64,000 nucleotides of DNA from Alphaproteobacteria bacterium (lineage in GTDB: Bacteria; Pseudomonadota; Alphaproteobacteria; Sphingomonadales; Sphingomonadaceae). The position numbers were made by a program, and so were the translations under genes. Below are positions 26,248-35,797 of the stretch, piece after piece (position 1 is the stretch's first letter; each line of letters starts with the position of its first letter). Below the pieces are notes generated by a model. It was given only the letters and a program-made list of their open reading frames with translations, was not told the DNA's origin and ran no database searches. Where the stretch lies: contig JAFAZW010000066.1 in the NCBI GenBank assembly GCA_019239415.1, positions 1-64,000 on the forward strand, written 5' to 3'.

Positions 26248-27357
26248 ATGAGCACTGTCGCCAGGTTCAGCGAGGCGCAGGAAGACGGACGGCGCGTGCT
26301 CCGCTTCGCGGGCGACCTGACGCTGCCGCGCCTCGGTCCGTTGCCGCAGCGTCTCGACCGGCTGAAGGGCCGGGATTTCGTCCTCGACATCTCCGAAGTC
26401 GGCCGGATGGACACGATCGGCGCCTGGCTGCTCCACCGCACGGCGCGCGAGCGCGGCGGCGAGATCATCGGCGCCGATGCGGGCGCCGCCAGCCTGCTCC
26501 GCCAGGTCGGCGAAGCCGACAAGCCGATCAAGGTGCGGCCCGACCCGCCGCCGCCGCTGCTGCGGGTGATGGACCAGATCGGCACTGCGACCGTGCTCGC
26601 CGGCCGCACGATGCTCGGCCTGCTCGGCTTCTTCGGGGCGATGCTGATTTCGCTGTGGCAGGTGGCGCTTCACCCGCGGCGGTTCCGGCTCAATGCCGTG
26701 GTCCAGCGTTTCGAGGTGGTCGGCGTCCACGCCTTCGGCATCATCGGCCTGATGAGCCTGCTGGTCGGCATCGTCATCGCCCAGCAGGGGGCGGTGGAGC
26801 TGCGGCAGTTCGGCGCCGAAGTCTTCACGATCAACCTCATCGGCCGTGCGGCGGTGAAGGAATTGGGCGTGTTGATGACGGCGATCATGGTCGCCGGCCG
26901 CTCGGGCTCTTCCTTTGCCGCCGAGATCGGCTCGATGAAGCTCGCCGAGGAAGTCGACGCGATGCGGACGATCGGCGTGTCGCCGCTGGAGGCCCTGGTG
27001 CTGCCGCGGGTGATCGCGACGGTGGCGATGATGCCGTTGCTCGCCTTTTACGCCGCGATTCTCGCGATCGTCGGCGGCGGCCTGTTCTGCTGGGTCAGCC
27101 TCGAAATTCCGCCCATCACCTTCATCCAGCGCACGCGCGAGGTCGTTCCGCTCACCGACTTGTGGGAGCTGCTCATCAAGGCGCCCGTGTTCGGCCTGAT
27201 CATCGCTATGGCCGGCTGCTTCCAGGGCATGCAGGTCGAATCCAATGCCGAGGAGGTGGGGCTCAGGACCACGACCGCGGTCGTGCAGGCGATCTTTCTG
27301 GTCATCGTCCTCGACGCCTTCTTCGCCGTCTTCTTCACCTCGCTGGGCTGGACATGA
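26248..27357 (+). CDS. mlaE: MlaE-type ABC permease with N-terminal STAS domain
   Basis: Inner-membrane permease of an Mla-type phospholipid transporter. The 369-residue protein begins with a STAS-like domain (about residues 15-100; DISEVGRMDTIGAWLLHR) and continues with the MlaE membrane domain. That domain has the conserved loop FAAEIGSMKLAEEVDAMRTIGVSP, which couples to the ATPase, and CFQGMQVESNAEEVGLRTT. In E. coli the STAS partner MlaB is separate; here it is fused. I chose the ATG at 26248; a TTG at 26230 is upstream. Overlaps the ATPase gene by 4 nt (ATGA). Confidence 0.93.
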   Translation: MSTVARFSEAQEDGRRVLRFAGDLTLPRLGPLPQRLDRLKGRDFVLDISEVGRMDTIGAWLLHRTARERGGEIIGADAGAASLLRQVGEADKPIKVRPDPPPPLLRVMDQIGTATVLAGRTMLGLLGFFGAMLISLWQVALHPRRFRLNAVVQRFEVVGVHAFGIIGLMSLLVGIVIAQQGAVELRQFGAEVFTINLIGRAAVKELGVLMTAIMVAGRSGSSFAAEIGSMKLAEEVDAMRTIGVSPLEALVLPRVIATVAMMPLLAFYAAILAIVGGGLFCWVSLEIPPITFIQRTREVVPLTDLWELLIKAPVFGLIIAMAGCFQGMQVESNAEEVGLRTTTAVVQAIFLVIVLDAFFAVFFTSLGWT

Positions 27358-28208
27358 CCGAAACGCCGGCCGCGCGCGACGAGGATCGCGACATCGTCAT
27401 CCGCGTCCGCGGCCTCACCAACCGCTTCGGCGAGCAGCTCGTCCACGAGGACCTCGAGCTCGACGTCCGGCGGGGGGAGATTTACGGCGTCGTCGGCGGC
27501 TCGGGCACCGGCAAATCGGTGCTGATGCGCTCGATCATCGGCCTCCAGCGGCCGGAGGAAGGCGAGATCGACGTGTTCGGCGTGCCGATGCTCTCCGCCT
27601 CCGAGCGCGAGCTTCAGGCGGTGCGCAAGCGCTGGGGCATCCTTTTCCAGGGCGCGGCGCTCTTCTCGACCCTCACCGTCGCCGAGAACGTCGAAGTTCC
27701 TCTGCGCGAATTCTACCCGCGCCTGTCGGAGCGGCTGCTCGATGAGATCGCCGCCTACAAGATCGTCATGGTCGGGCTCAGCCCCGAGGCAGGCCCCAAA
27801 TATCCGGCCGAGCTGTCGGGCGGCATGAGGAAGCGCGCCGGCATCGCGCGCGCCCTGGCGCTCGACCCGGAGCTGTTGTTCCTCGACGAGCCGACCGCCG
27901 GCCTCGATCCGATCGGCGCCGCGGCTTTCGACAATCTGGTGGTGGAGCTCAGGGACAGGCTCGGTCTCACCGTCTTCCTGATCACCCACGATCTCGACAC
28001 GCTCTACACGATCTGCGACCGCGTCGCGGTGCTGGCGGACCGCAAGGTCGTCGCGGTTGGAACGATTCCGGAATTATTGGCTTTGGACCACCCGTGGATA
28101 CAGGAATATTTCCGTGGCCCGCGCGGACGGGCGGCCGAAGAAGCGGTCGAGGAAGCCGAGGCGCGCGCGGAGGCGGCCGAGGCGGCGGAGGGGGGCGCTG
28201 AGGGCTGA
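27354..28208 (+). CDS. mlaF: MlaF-type ABC transporter ATP-binding protein
   Basis: Powers phospholipid transport across the envelope with MlaE and MlaD. The 284-residue product has Walker A GGSGTGKS (residues 48-55), Q-loop FQGAALF, signature LSGGM (154-158), Walker B LLFLDEP with E179, and switch H212 (LITHD). The C-terminus is an Ala/Glu-rich tail of about 25 residues (EEAVEEAEARAEAAEAAEGG) that is probably helical or disordered. ATG overlaps the mlaE stop; its own stop TGA overlaps the mlaD ATG by one base. Confidence 0.94.
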   Translation: MTETPAARDEDRDIVIRVRGLTNRFGEQLVHEDLELDVRRGEIYGVVGGSGTGKSVLMRSIIGLQRPEEGEIDVFGVPMLSASERELQAVRKRWGILFQGAALFSTLTVAENVEVPLREFYPRLSERLLDEIAAYKIVMVGLSPEAGPKYPAELSGGMRKRAGIARALALDPELLFLDEPTAGLDPIGAAAFDNLVVELRDRLGLTVFLITHDLDTLYTICDRVAVLADRKVVAVGTIPELLALDHPWIQEYFRGPRGRAAEEAVEEAEARAEAAEAAEGGAEG

Positions 28209-29203
28209 TGGAAAACCGATCCAACCATATCCTCGTCGGCAGCGTCGTCATGGTGATGCTGGTCGCCGTGCTCGCCTTCGTGCTGTGGCTGAGCCAGGGC
28301 ACGGGCGACAAGAGCAAGCATTACGACGTGCTGTTCAGCCAGGCGGTCGACGGGCTCGCCACGGGATCGGCGGTGACCTTCTCGGGCGTACCCGTGGGGT
28401 CGGTCAAGTCGATCAACCTCCTGCCCAAGACCCCCGAATTCGTCCGCGTGCGGATCAGCGTCAAGGAGGACACGCCGATCCTCGTCGGCACCACGGCCAC
28501 GATCAAGGGTGTCGGCTTCACCGGCGTTTCGGCGATCCAGCTCGATCCGCCGGACCGCGACCCGCGCCGGCCGAACCTCAGGCGGCCGGAAATCGCCTGC
28601 CCGTCGGGCGACGAGGCGCAGGTGCGCTGCCCGTTCGGCGTGCCGGTGATCCCGACCAAGGCCGGCGGGCTCGGCGCCCTCCTCAACAGCGCGCCGGAGC
28701 TGCTCGACCGCGTCTCGACGCTGACGCTCAGGCTGACGGAGCTGCTCGGCGACAAGAACCAGGCCTCCATCGCCGGCATCCTCCAGAACGTCAACACGAT
28801 GAGCCGCAACCTCGCCGCCCGCTCGGACGAGATCGCCGCCACCCTCGCCGACGCGCGGGTGGCGATCCGCCAGGCCGGCGACGCCGCCGACCGCTTCGGG
28901 CGCCTCGCCGATACCTCGAACGACGTGCTCCAGCGCGACGCGCGGCCGCTGATCGCGGACCTGAGGCGTACGGTCCAGTCGGCTGACACCAGCATGAAGA
29001 CGCTCAACGCGACGTTGGGCGACGCGCGGCCGGGGCTGCAGGCCTTTTCGAAGCAGACGGTGCCGGAGATCGGCCAGCTGGTCCGGGACCTGAGGCAGAT
29101 GTCCGATTCGCTCAACAACGTCGCGCAGCGGCTCGACCAGGGCGGCGTCACCGGCATAATCGGGCCGCAGAAGCTGCCCGACTACAAGAGGGGCAAGAGA
29201 TGA
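28208..29203 (+). CDS. mlaD: MlaD-type MCE-domain substrate-binding protein
   Basis: Periplasmic, membrane-anchored lipid-binding subunit. The 331-residue product has an N-terminal helix (LVGSVVMVMLVAVLAFVLWL) and an MCE domain at about residues 36-115 (YDVLFSQAVDGLATGSAVTFSGVPVGSVKSI, with G-V-x-V-G-x-V typical). A long helical region follows that in MCE proteins forms a tunnel or coiled needle (VNTMSRNLAARSDEIAATLADA). It is longer than E. coli MlaD (183 residues). Translationally coupled to both neighbours. Confidence 0.93.
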   Translation: MENRSNHILVGSVVMVMLVAVLAFVLWLSQGTGDKSKHYDVLFSQAVDGLATGSAVTFSGVPVGSVKSINLLPKTPEFVRVRISVKEDTPILVGTTATIKGVGFTGVSAIQLDPPDRDPRRPNLRRPEIACPSGDEAQVRCPFGVPVIPTKAGGLGALLNSAPELLDRVSTLTLRLTELLGDKNQASIAGILQNVNTMSRNLAARSDEIAATLADARVAIRQAGDAADRFGRLADTSNDVLQRDARPLIADLRRTVQSADTSMKTLNATLGDARPGLQAFSKQTVPEIGQLVRDLRQMSDSLNNVAQRLDQGGVTGIIGPQKLPDYKRGKR

Positions 29204-29778
29204 TGCGCACCACCCTCCTCGCCCTCGCCTTCGCCGGCTCCGTCGCGCTCGCGGGGTGCAGCCTCGGCGGCAAGCCGCCGCCGACGCTGATGCGTCTCAC
29301 CCCCGACGTCGCCGCGCCCACCGGCCCCCGGTCGGGGCCGACCAGCCAGGCGATTACGGTCGTCGCGCCCTCGGTGCCGCAGGAGCTGGGCACGCTCAGG
29401 GTGCCGGTCCGCTCCGGGACCCAAGTGACCTACATCCCCAAGGCGCAATGGGTGGAGATGCCGAATGCGATGTTCGCCCGGCTCGTCACCGAGACGATCG
29501 CCGCCAAGACGGGACGGGTGGTGCTGGATCCGCACCAGTTCACCATCGATCCGGGCCAGCGGCTGACCGGCACGCTGCAGGAATTCGGGCTCGAGGAGGC
29601 GGGGAGCCAGGCCGTGGTCGTCTACGACGCCGTCCTCGCCCGGGGCGCCAATGCCGTGGAGACCCGCCGCTTCGAGGCCCGGGTGCCCGTGGCCGCGATC
29701 GACGCGGCAAGCGCGCCCGCGGCGCTCAACCGCGCGGCGAATGACGTCGCCGCCCAAGTCGCCGCCTGGGTCGGCTGA
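29200..29778 (+). CDS. ABC-transport auxiliary lipoprotein (PqiC/YmbA-like)
   Basis: A 192-residue outer-membrane lipoprotein: signal peptide with lipobox LAGC at residues 17-20, then a PqiC/YmbA (DUF330-type) domain with YIPKAQWVEMPNAMFARLVTETI and PGQRLTGTLQEFGLEE. Such lipoproteins dock MCE assemblies to the outer membrane, so it is the fourth component of this operon. ATG 29200 overlaps the mlaD stop; a second ATG at 29203 is possible. Convergent with pepN. Confidence 0.88.
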   Translation: MMRTTLLALAFAGSVALAGCSLGGKPPPTLMRLTPDVAAPTGPRSGPTSQAITVVAPSVPQELGTLRVPVRSGTQVTYIPKAQWVEMPNAMFARLVTETIAAKTGRVVLDPHQFTIDPGQRLTGTLQEFGLEEAGSQAVVVYDAVLARGANAVETRRFEARVPVAAIDAASAPAALNRAANDVAAQVAAWVG

Positions 29779-29810
29779 ACTCCTAGCGGAGCCCGAAAGA
29801 CCCCTCGGCG

Positions 29811-32399
29811 CTAGGTCGCGAGGCTCTTGCTCGCCTGCTCGAACACTTCCTTCGACAGCCCCGGGGTGCCGACGATCCGCTCCAGCTCGGCGCGCATCAG
29901 CGCCTGGCGCTCCGGGCCCAAGCGGCGCCAGCGGCCGAGCGGGGGGACGAGGCCGGCGGCGGTCTGGGGGTTGAGCGCGTCCACCTCGAGGATGGTGTCG
30001 GCGAGGAAGCGGTAGCCGCGACCCGAGCGGTGGTGGAAGGCGCGCTGGTTCGACGCGAAGGCGCCGACCAGGGCGCGCAGGCGATTGGGGTTGGTGAGCG
30101 AGAAATCGGGATGCTTCGCCAGCGCCTCGACCGTGTCGATCGTGTCGGCGCGGGTCGCGCGCGCCTGGGCGGCGAACCATTTGTCGAGGACCAGGGGGTC
30201 GGCCCGATAGCGGTCGTAGAAGCCGGCGAGGGCGCCGTGGCGCTCCGCCGCATCCGAATTGGCAAGGACGGTCAGCGCGCCCAGCCGGTCGGTCATGTTG
30301 TCGGCCTCGTCGAACTGGCGCATCGCCAGCTCGGGCGCGTCGGCGGCACCGGACGCCATCAGATAGGAAAGCGCGACGGACCGCAGGCGGCGCGCGCCGC
30401 AGGCGGCGGCGCTATATTCGTAGCGGTTGGCGGCGGTCGAGGCGTAGGCGGCGCGCCAAGCGGGCTCGAGCTCGGCGGCGAGCGCCGCGCGCAGCGCCTC
30501 GCGCGCCGCCGCAACGGCGTCCGGGTCGACGGTGGCGAGATGGTCGCCGACGAACGCCTCGCTCGGCAGGATCACGGCCTCCCCGACGAACGCCTGGTCG
30601 AGCTGCTCGTCGGCCAGCGTCTCGCGCACCGCGGCGACCACCGCGCGCGGATCCGGCTGCCCGCCGATCCCGGCAAGCAAGGTGTCGAGCATGAGCTGCT
30701 GCATCGCCTCGTAGCGGGCGAAGGGATCGTCGTCGCGGGCCGAGAGGAAGGCGAGGTCGGCGGCGCTGCGGTTGGTCTCGACGACGACGGGCGCCGAAAA
30801 GTCGCGGTTGATCGAGAGGATCGGCGGCTCCGCGACCGGCCCCAGGTCGAGATCGGCTTCGGCGCGGTCGAGCAGGATCAGCCGCTCGCCGAGCTTGGCC
30901 CCGGTGTCGAGGCCGAACAGGGCGGTGCGCAGCGGGATCGGCATCGGCTGCTTGACCGGCTGGCCCGGCGTCGGCGGCACGTCCTGCCGCAGCTTCAGCC
31001 GGGCACGCCCGTCGTCAATGCCGAGCTCGGCCCGCACGCGCGGCGTCCCGGCCTGGCCGTACCAGAGGCGGAATTTGGAGAGATCGACGCCGCTTGCATC
31101 CTCGAGCGCGCGGACGAAATCCTCGCAGGTGGCCGCCTCTCCGTCGTGGCGCTCGAAATAGAGATCGGTGCCCGCGCGGAACCGCGCGGGACCCAGGATG
31201 GTGTGCATCATCCGGATCAGCTCCGCGCCCTTATTGTAGACGGTCGCCGTGTAGAAGTTGCTGATTTCTATGTAGGATTCCGGCCGCACCGGGTGAGCGA
31301 GGGGCCCGGAATCCTCCGGGAACTGGCTGGCCCGCAGCGCCCGCACGTCGGCGATGCGGCTGACCGCCTCCGAGCCCTGCGCGGAGAATTGCTGGTCGCG
31401 AAAGACGGTGAAGCCTTCCTTGAGGCTGAGCTGGAACCAGTCCCGGCAGGTGACCCGGTTGCCCGACCAATTGTGGAAATATTCGTGGGCGACGACGCCG
31501 GCGATGGCATCGAAATCGTCGTCGGTCGCGGTCTCCTGGTCGGCGAGGATGTAGCGCGAGTTGAAGATGTTGAGGCCTTTGTTCTCCATCGCCCCGAAGT
31601 TGAAATCGCCGACCGCGACGATGTTGAACACACCGAGGTCGTACTCGCGGCCATAGGTTTCCTCGTCCCATTCCATCGCTTCCCGGAGGGACACCATGGC
31701 GTGGCCGGTGCGCGGCAGGTCGGCGGCGCGGACCCAGATGGCGAGGTCGACCTTGCGGCCGGAACGCGTCTCGAACGTGTCGCGGTTGGCGACGAGGTCG
31801 CCGGCGACGAGCGCGAACAGGTAGCAGGGCTTGGGGAAGGGGTCGTGCCATTCGGCCCAGTGGCGGCCGTTGTCGAGGTCGCCGCTCGCGAGCGGGTCGC
31901 CGTTCGAGAGCAGCACCGGATAGCGCGCATGGTCGGCGATGAGCTTCACCCGGTAGCGGCTGAGGACGTCCGGCCGGTCGGGGAACGGGGTGATGCGGCG
32001 GAAGCCTTCGGCCTCGCACTGGGTGCACAGGATGCCGCCGGATTCGTAGAGGCCCATCAGCTCGGTGTTGGTGGCGGGCTCGATCTCGACCTCGGTCTCG
32101 ACGACGGCGCGCGGGGCCGCGAGGGCGATGGTGAGGACCTCCTCGTCCTCGTCGAAGGCGTGAGGCGCCTCCTCGCCGTCGACCCTCACGGCGAGGATCT
32201 CCAGCTCCTCCGCGTTCAGGCGCAGCGGCCGGTCGTGTTCGCCGTTGCGCTCGACGGTAAGGCGGGTGCGCACCCGGGTGCGTTCGGCGCCGAGATCGAA
32301 CTCCAGCTCGATGTCCGGCACGAGCCAGTCCGGTGGGCGGTAATCCTCGCGGCGGACGGGGGCGGGGGGCGCGGCGGCGGCGTGCGGGGCATCGAGCAT
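29811..32399 (-). CDS. pepN: Aminopeptidase N (M1)
   Basis: Broad-specificity zinc aminopeptidase, cytosolic, 862 residues as expected for the bacterial PepN group. Exopeptidase motif GAMEN at 269-273, zinc motif H305-E-Y-F-H309 and third ligand E328 (SLKEGF) are all present, with HNWSGNRVTCRDWFQ typical of this clade. The C-terminal DUF3458 half includes FNEADNMTDRLGAL-like and GRGYRFLADTILEVD segments. Its stop is 33 bp from the opposing lipoprotein gene. The ATG at 32399 is clear. Confidence 0.96.
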   Translation of the reverse strand: MLDAPHAAAAPPAPVRREDYRPPDWLVPDIELEFDLGAERTRVRTRLTVERNGEHDRPLRLNAEELEILAVRVDGEEAPHAFDEDEEVLTIALAAPRAVVETEVEIEPATNTELMGLYESGGILCTQCEAEGFRRITPFPDRPDVLSRYRVKLIADHARYPVLLSNGDPLASGDLDNGRHWAEWHDPFPKPCYLFALVAGDLVANRDTFETRSGRKVDLAIWVRAADLPRTGHAMVSLREAMEWDEETYGREYDLGVFNIVAVGDFNFGAMENKGLNIFNSRYILADQETATDDDFDAIAGVVAHEYFHNWSGNRVTCRDWFQLSLKEGFTVFRDQQFSAQGSEAVSRIADVRALRASQFPEDSGPLAHPVRPESYIEISNFYTATVYNKGAELIRMMHTILGPARFRAGTDLYFERHDGEAATCEDFVRALEDASGVDLSKFRLWYGQAGTPRVRAELGIDDGRARLKLRQDVPPTPGQPVKQPMPIPLRTALFGLDTGAKLGERLILLDRAEADLDLGPVAEPPILSINRDFSAPVVVETNRSAADLAFLSARDDDPFARYEAMQQLMLDTLLAGIGGQPDPRAVVAAVRETLADEQLDQAFVGEAVILPSEAFVGDHLATVDPDAVAAAREALRAALAAELEPAWRAAYASTAANRYEYSAAACGARRLRSVALSYLMASGAADAPELAMRQFDEADNMTDRLGALTVLANSDAAERHGALAGFYDRYRADPLVLDKWFAAQARATRADTIDTVEALAKHPDFSLTNPNRLRALVGAFASNQRAFHHRSGRGYRFLADTILEVDALNPQTAAGLVPPLGRWRRLGPERQALMRAELERIVGTPGLSKEVFEQASKSLAT

Positions 32400-32495
32400 C
32401 GCCGCGCCTTAGGATCCCGCACGGGGGCGCGCAACGCGACGGCGCTTCCCTTGCCCCGCATTTCGCGCCAGATATCGTTTCGGGGAGGAACCGAA

Positions 32496-33776
32496 ATGGC
32501 GGCATTGCTCATCGCCGCGGCGGCGGCCGCGCAGACCTTCGACCCGGAGGCGGCGACCCGCGCCTACCTCTCGACCCTGCAGGGCGCCGCCCGGGCCAAG
32601 TCCGACGCCTATTTCGAGGGCGGTTACTGGCTGATCCTGTGGGGTGCCCTCGTCGGCGTCGCGTCGCACTGGCTGATGCTCACGATGCGCTGGTCGGCGG
32701 CGTGGCGGAACTGGGCCGCACGGGTGACGAAGCGGCGCTGGCTGCAACCGGCGCTCTATGCGCTGCCCTACGTGATCTTCGGGTGGCTGATCGTCCTCCC
32801 CTGGACGGTCTACGAGGGCTTCTTCCGCGAGCAGCAGTACGGCCTGATGAACATGAGCTTCGGCGGCTGGCTGGGGCAGCAGGGGATCATGCTCGGCGTC
32901 ACCGTGCTGATGACGGCGCTCGTGCTGCTCATCGTGTTCGCCGTGATCCGCCGCGCACCGCGGACCTGGTGGCTCTGGGGTGCGGCGGCGCTGACGGCGC
33001 TCACCGCCTTCGCGCTCGTTCTCCAGCCGGTCTTCGTCGAGCCGCTGCTCAACAAGTACACGCCGATGCCGCAGGGACCGCTGCGCGACCAGATTCTCGC
33101 CATGGCCAAGGCCAACCACATTCCCGCCGACAACGTCTGGGTGGTCGACGCCTCGAAGCAGTCGAAGCGCATCTCCGGCAATGTGGCCGGCCTCGGGCCG
33201 ACGATCCGCATCGCGCTCAACGACAATCTCCTCAACCGCTCGACTCCCGCCGAGGTCAAGGCGGTGATGGGACACGAAATGGGCCATTACGTCCTCGGCC
33301 ATGTCTGGAAGGGCCTTGCGGTTTTCGGAATCGTCTTCCTCATCGCCGGCCTCATCCTGTGGCGGGTTGCGCCGTGGGCGCTGGCGCGCTGGGGCGGGGC
33401 CTGGCGGGTGGAGAGCGTCGCGGATCCGGCGGTCGTGCCGCTGTTCGCGCTAATCCTCACCGTCTTCGGGCTGGTGATGACGCCTGTGTTCAACTCCCTG
33501 ATCCGCAGCCAGGAGAGCCAGGCCGACGCCTTCGGGCTCGACGCCGCGCGCGAGCCGGACGGCTTCGCCTCGATCGCGATGAAGCTTTCCGAATATCGCA
33601 AGATCGAGCCGACGTCGCTCGAGGAGGCTTTGTTCTTCGATCATCCCTCCGGCCGCACGCGGGTGCGGATGTCGATGGACTGGAAGGCGCGGCACCTCGC
33701 GGAGCTACCGCCCGAGCAGCGGGCGATGGTCACCCCGCCTCCTCCGGCCGCGGCCGGGCCGACCGCAGGGCGATGA
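32496..33776 (+). CDS. M48-family (Ste24/HtpX-like) membrane metalloprotease
   Basis: An integral-membrane zinc protease of 426 residues resembling CaaX-protease Ste24. Hydrophobic helices are seen near residues 50-70, 90-110, 125-150 and 160-180. The metal motif is G-H260-E261-M-G-H264-Y. A later SQESQADAFGLDAA supplies the third ligand Glu. PWTVYEGFFREQQYGL is typical of the Ste24-like N-terminal half. GGGGAGG precedes the ATG at 32496. The 3' end overlaps the convergent EamA gene by 47 nt. Probably acts in membrane protein quality control. Confidence 0.92.
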   Translation: MAALLIAAAAAAQTFDPEAATRAYLSTLQGAARAKSDAYFEGGYWLILWGALVGVASHWLMLTMRWSAAWRNWAARVTKRRWLQPALYALPYVIFGWLIVLPWTVYEGFFREQQYGLMNMSFGGWLGQQGIMLGVTVLMTALVLLIVFAVIRRAPRTWWLWGAAALTALTAFALVLQPVFVEPLLNKYTPMPQGPLRDQILAMAKANHIPADNVWVVDASKQSKRISGNVAGLGPTIRIALNDNLLNRSTPAEVKAVMGHEMGHYVLGHVWKGLAVFGIVFLIAGLILWRVAPWALARWGGAWRVESVADPAVVPLFALILTVFGLVMTPVFNSLIRSQESQADAFGLDAAREPDGFASIAMKLSEYRKIEPTSLEEALFFDHPSGRTRVRMSMDWKARHLAELPPEQRAMVTPPPPAAAGPTAGR

Positions 33777-34656
33777 ACAGACCGGAAAGGGCGAGGACGC
33801 CGCCGGCGACCGCCCAAATTGACCAGCGATAGCCCTCGAAGGCGGTCGAAAAGGCCATCGCGATGATCGGCACGAGCAGGCTCGAATAGGCCGCTCGGGC
33901 CGGCCCGACGGCGCGGATCACCTGGTAATAGAGGACGAAGGCGAGGGCCGAGGCGAGCAGCGCGAGGTAAAGGAGACCGGCCCAGTAGAGCGGCGCGGTG
34001 TCGATCACCGGCGGACCGGCGAGAGCGAAGGCGATGAGCGCGTTCGTCGCCGTTCCCCACACCATGCCCCAGGCGAGGATTGACGGGATGGCGTGGCGGC
34101 GCAGCGCCTCGGCCGCCTGCATGGTGTTCGCCGCCGACGCGCTGAGGATGGCGAGCAGGGTGAAGCCGATCCCGACCAGCACGCCGCGCGGCCCGGCGCC
34201 GCTCGTCCGCACCTCCTGCACGAAAAGCAGGACGACCCCGGCCATCGCGACGGCCGAGCCGAGCAGGAACCGCCCGCTCAGCCGGTGCCCGAGGAAGAGG
34301 CGCGCCATGGCCGAATTCGGCACGACAAGCAGGGCGAAGACGACGGCGACGAGGCCGGAGGTGACGAAATGCTCGGCCGCGTAGACCGCATTGTAGTTGA
34401 GGCAGAATTGCGGAATCCCGAAGGCCGCGGCCCAAAGCTGGCCGCGCCCGCCGAGCCGGAGCGGCGCGCGGCGCCACACGGCCCAGGCGAACAGCGCGGC
34501 GGAGGCGATGGCGAATCGGTAGGTGACCGACCAGACCGCCGGCACCCGTCCGAACTGCCCGAGGATGACGAACCAGGTGGAGCCCCAGATCAGGGTGGCG
34601 ACGGCGAAGGCGGCGAGAATGCGAGGCGAGCTGAAGCCGCCCTCGGCCGGGCTCAC
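33730..34656 (-). CDS. EamA/DMT-family transporter
   Basis: A 308-residue protein with ten predicted helices in two EamA repeats, starting IWGSTWFVILGQFGRVPAVW, typical of the drug/metabolite transporter superfamily (RhaT/YdcZ-like exporters). The start is GTG at 34656, overlapping the stop of the upstream threonine-aldolase gene as GTGA. Its 3' end runs 47 nt into the M48 gene on the other strand. An amino-acid or threonine exporter role is possible given the neighbour, but this is inference. Confidence 0.9.
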   Translation of the reverse strand: MSPAEGGFSSPRILAAFAVATLIWGSTWFVILGQFGRVPAVWSVTYRFAIASAALFAWAVWRRAPLRLGGRGQLWAAAFGIPQFCLNYNAVYAAEHFVTSGLVAVVFALLVVPNSAMARLFLGHRLSGRFLLGSAVAMAGVVLLFVQEVRTSGAGPRGVLVGIGFTLLAILSASAANTMQAAEALRRHAIPSILAWGMVWGTATNALIAFALAGPPVIDTAPLYWAGLLYLALLASALAFVLYYQVIRAVGPARAAYSSLLVPIIAMAFSTAFEGYRWSIWAVAGGVLALSGLFIALRSARPRPEEAG

Positions 34657-35657
34657 AGCGCCCGGATCGCGGCGGCGAGCGTGTCGACGGCGGCGAGGTC
34701 GGTATCCCAGCTCGTCACCAGCCGCGCTTCGCCGGGACCCCAGTCGTAGAAATCGAAGCCCTGCTCGCGCAGCCGCTGCGCTTCCGCCGGCGTGACGCGG
34801 ATGAACAGCTCGTTCGCCTCGACCGGGAGGATGAGCCGCTCCGGCCCCGCGGCCTCGGCGAGTCGGGCGGCGGCGGCGTTGGCGGCGCGGGCGTTCCTGA
34901 GCCAGACGTCGCCTTCGATCATCGCGAGGATCTGCGCCGCGAGGAAGCGGCCCTTGGAAAGGAGGTGGCCGGCGCGCTTGCGCCGATAGAGCGCCGCCGC
35001 CTTCAGCTCGGGACGGAAGAAGACGAGGAGGTCGGCGGACATGCCGCCATTCTTGGTGAAGCCGAAGCTGAGCGCATCCCCGCCCGCCTTCCAGCTGAGC
35101 GCGGCGGGGCTCGCGCCGGTGCGCACGACGGCATTGGCGAAGCGCGCGCCGTCGACGTGGAAGGCGAGGCCGCGCGCCTTGGCCAAGGCCCCCAGCGCGG
35201 CGGTCTCGTCCGCGCTGTAGACGAGCCCATATTCGGTGGCGTTGGTGATCGACAGGACGTGCGGCTGGGTCTGGTGGACGTCGTCGCGGATGGTGGCGAG
35301 CGCGGCTGCGGCCGTCTCCGGCGTCAGCTTCGCGCCGATCCCCTCGGCCAGCACCAGCTTCGCGCCGTGGGTGTAGAATTCGGGAGCGCCGCATTCGTCG
35401 TTCTGGATGTGGGCGTCGCGGTGGCAGACGATGGCGCCGTGCGGCGGGCACAGGGCGGCGAGCGCCAGCGCGTTGGCGGCGGTGCCGGTTGCGACCCACA
35501 GGGCCGCCACCTCCGTCTCGAACAGGTCCGAGAAGACGGAGTCGAGGCGCGCGCTCCATCCGTCGCCGTCATAGGCCGTGTCGAGCCGATTCGCTCGCGC
35601 CAGTGCAGCCATGACTTCTGGGCAGGCGGGGGCGGCATTGTCGGAGAAGAAACGCAT
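34653..35657 (-). CDS. Threonine aldolase-family PLP enzyme
   Basis: A 334-residue beta-eliminating lyase/low-specificity threonine aldolase fold protein. MRFFSDNAAPACPEVM is the characteristic N-terminus (FxSDNxAP). HVDGARFANAVV carries the PLP-binding Asp/Ala/Arg, and GFTK202NGGM the Schiff-base lysine. The family splits L-threonine or allo-threonine to glycine and acetaldehyde. ATG 35657 was chosen; 35693 adds a basic tail. Forms an operon with the EamA transporter. Confidence 0.92.
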   Translation of the reverse strand: MRFFSDNAAPACPEVMAALARANRLDTAYDGDGWSARLDSVFSDLFETEVAALWVATGTAANALALAALCPPHGAIVCHRDAHIQNDECGAPEFYTHGAKLVLAEGIGAKLTPETAAAALATIRDDVHQTQPHVLSITNATEYGLVYSADETAALGALAKARGLAFHVDGARFANAVVRTGASPAALSWKAGGDALSFGFTKNGGMSADLLVFFRPELKAAALYRRKRAGHLLSKGRFLAAQILAMIEGDVWLRNARAANAAAARLAEAAGPERLILPVEANELFIRVTPAEAQRLREQGFDFYDWGPGEARLVTSWDTDLAAVDTLAAAIRAL

Positions 35658-35797
35658 CGCGCGCCGCCATAGCCGCCGCGCCCGCGAGGTCAACGCGGCC
35701 CACGCCGCGCCGCCGGCAAAAATCTGCCGCCGCGTTTACCACAAGTTAGGCGGCGCGGGCGTAGCGTGCCGGCAAGCGCGATTGGACGGGAAAAGAG

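Noticed and set aside
29779-29810. CTAGCG/CGCTAG hairpin as a terminator
   Set aside because: Only 6-bp arms with a long loop and no T-run; not listed as a feature.
30030-32495. Long plus-strand frame extending upstream of the M48 gene
   Set aside because: The upstream 820 codons are the antisense of pepN; the protease has its own ribosome site and ATG at 32496.
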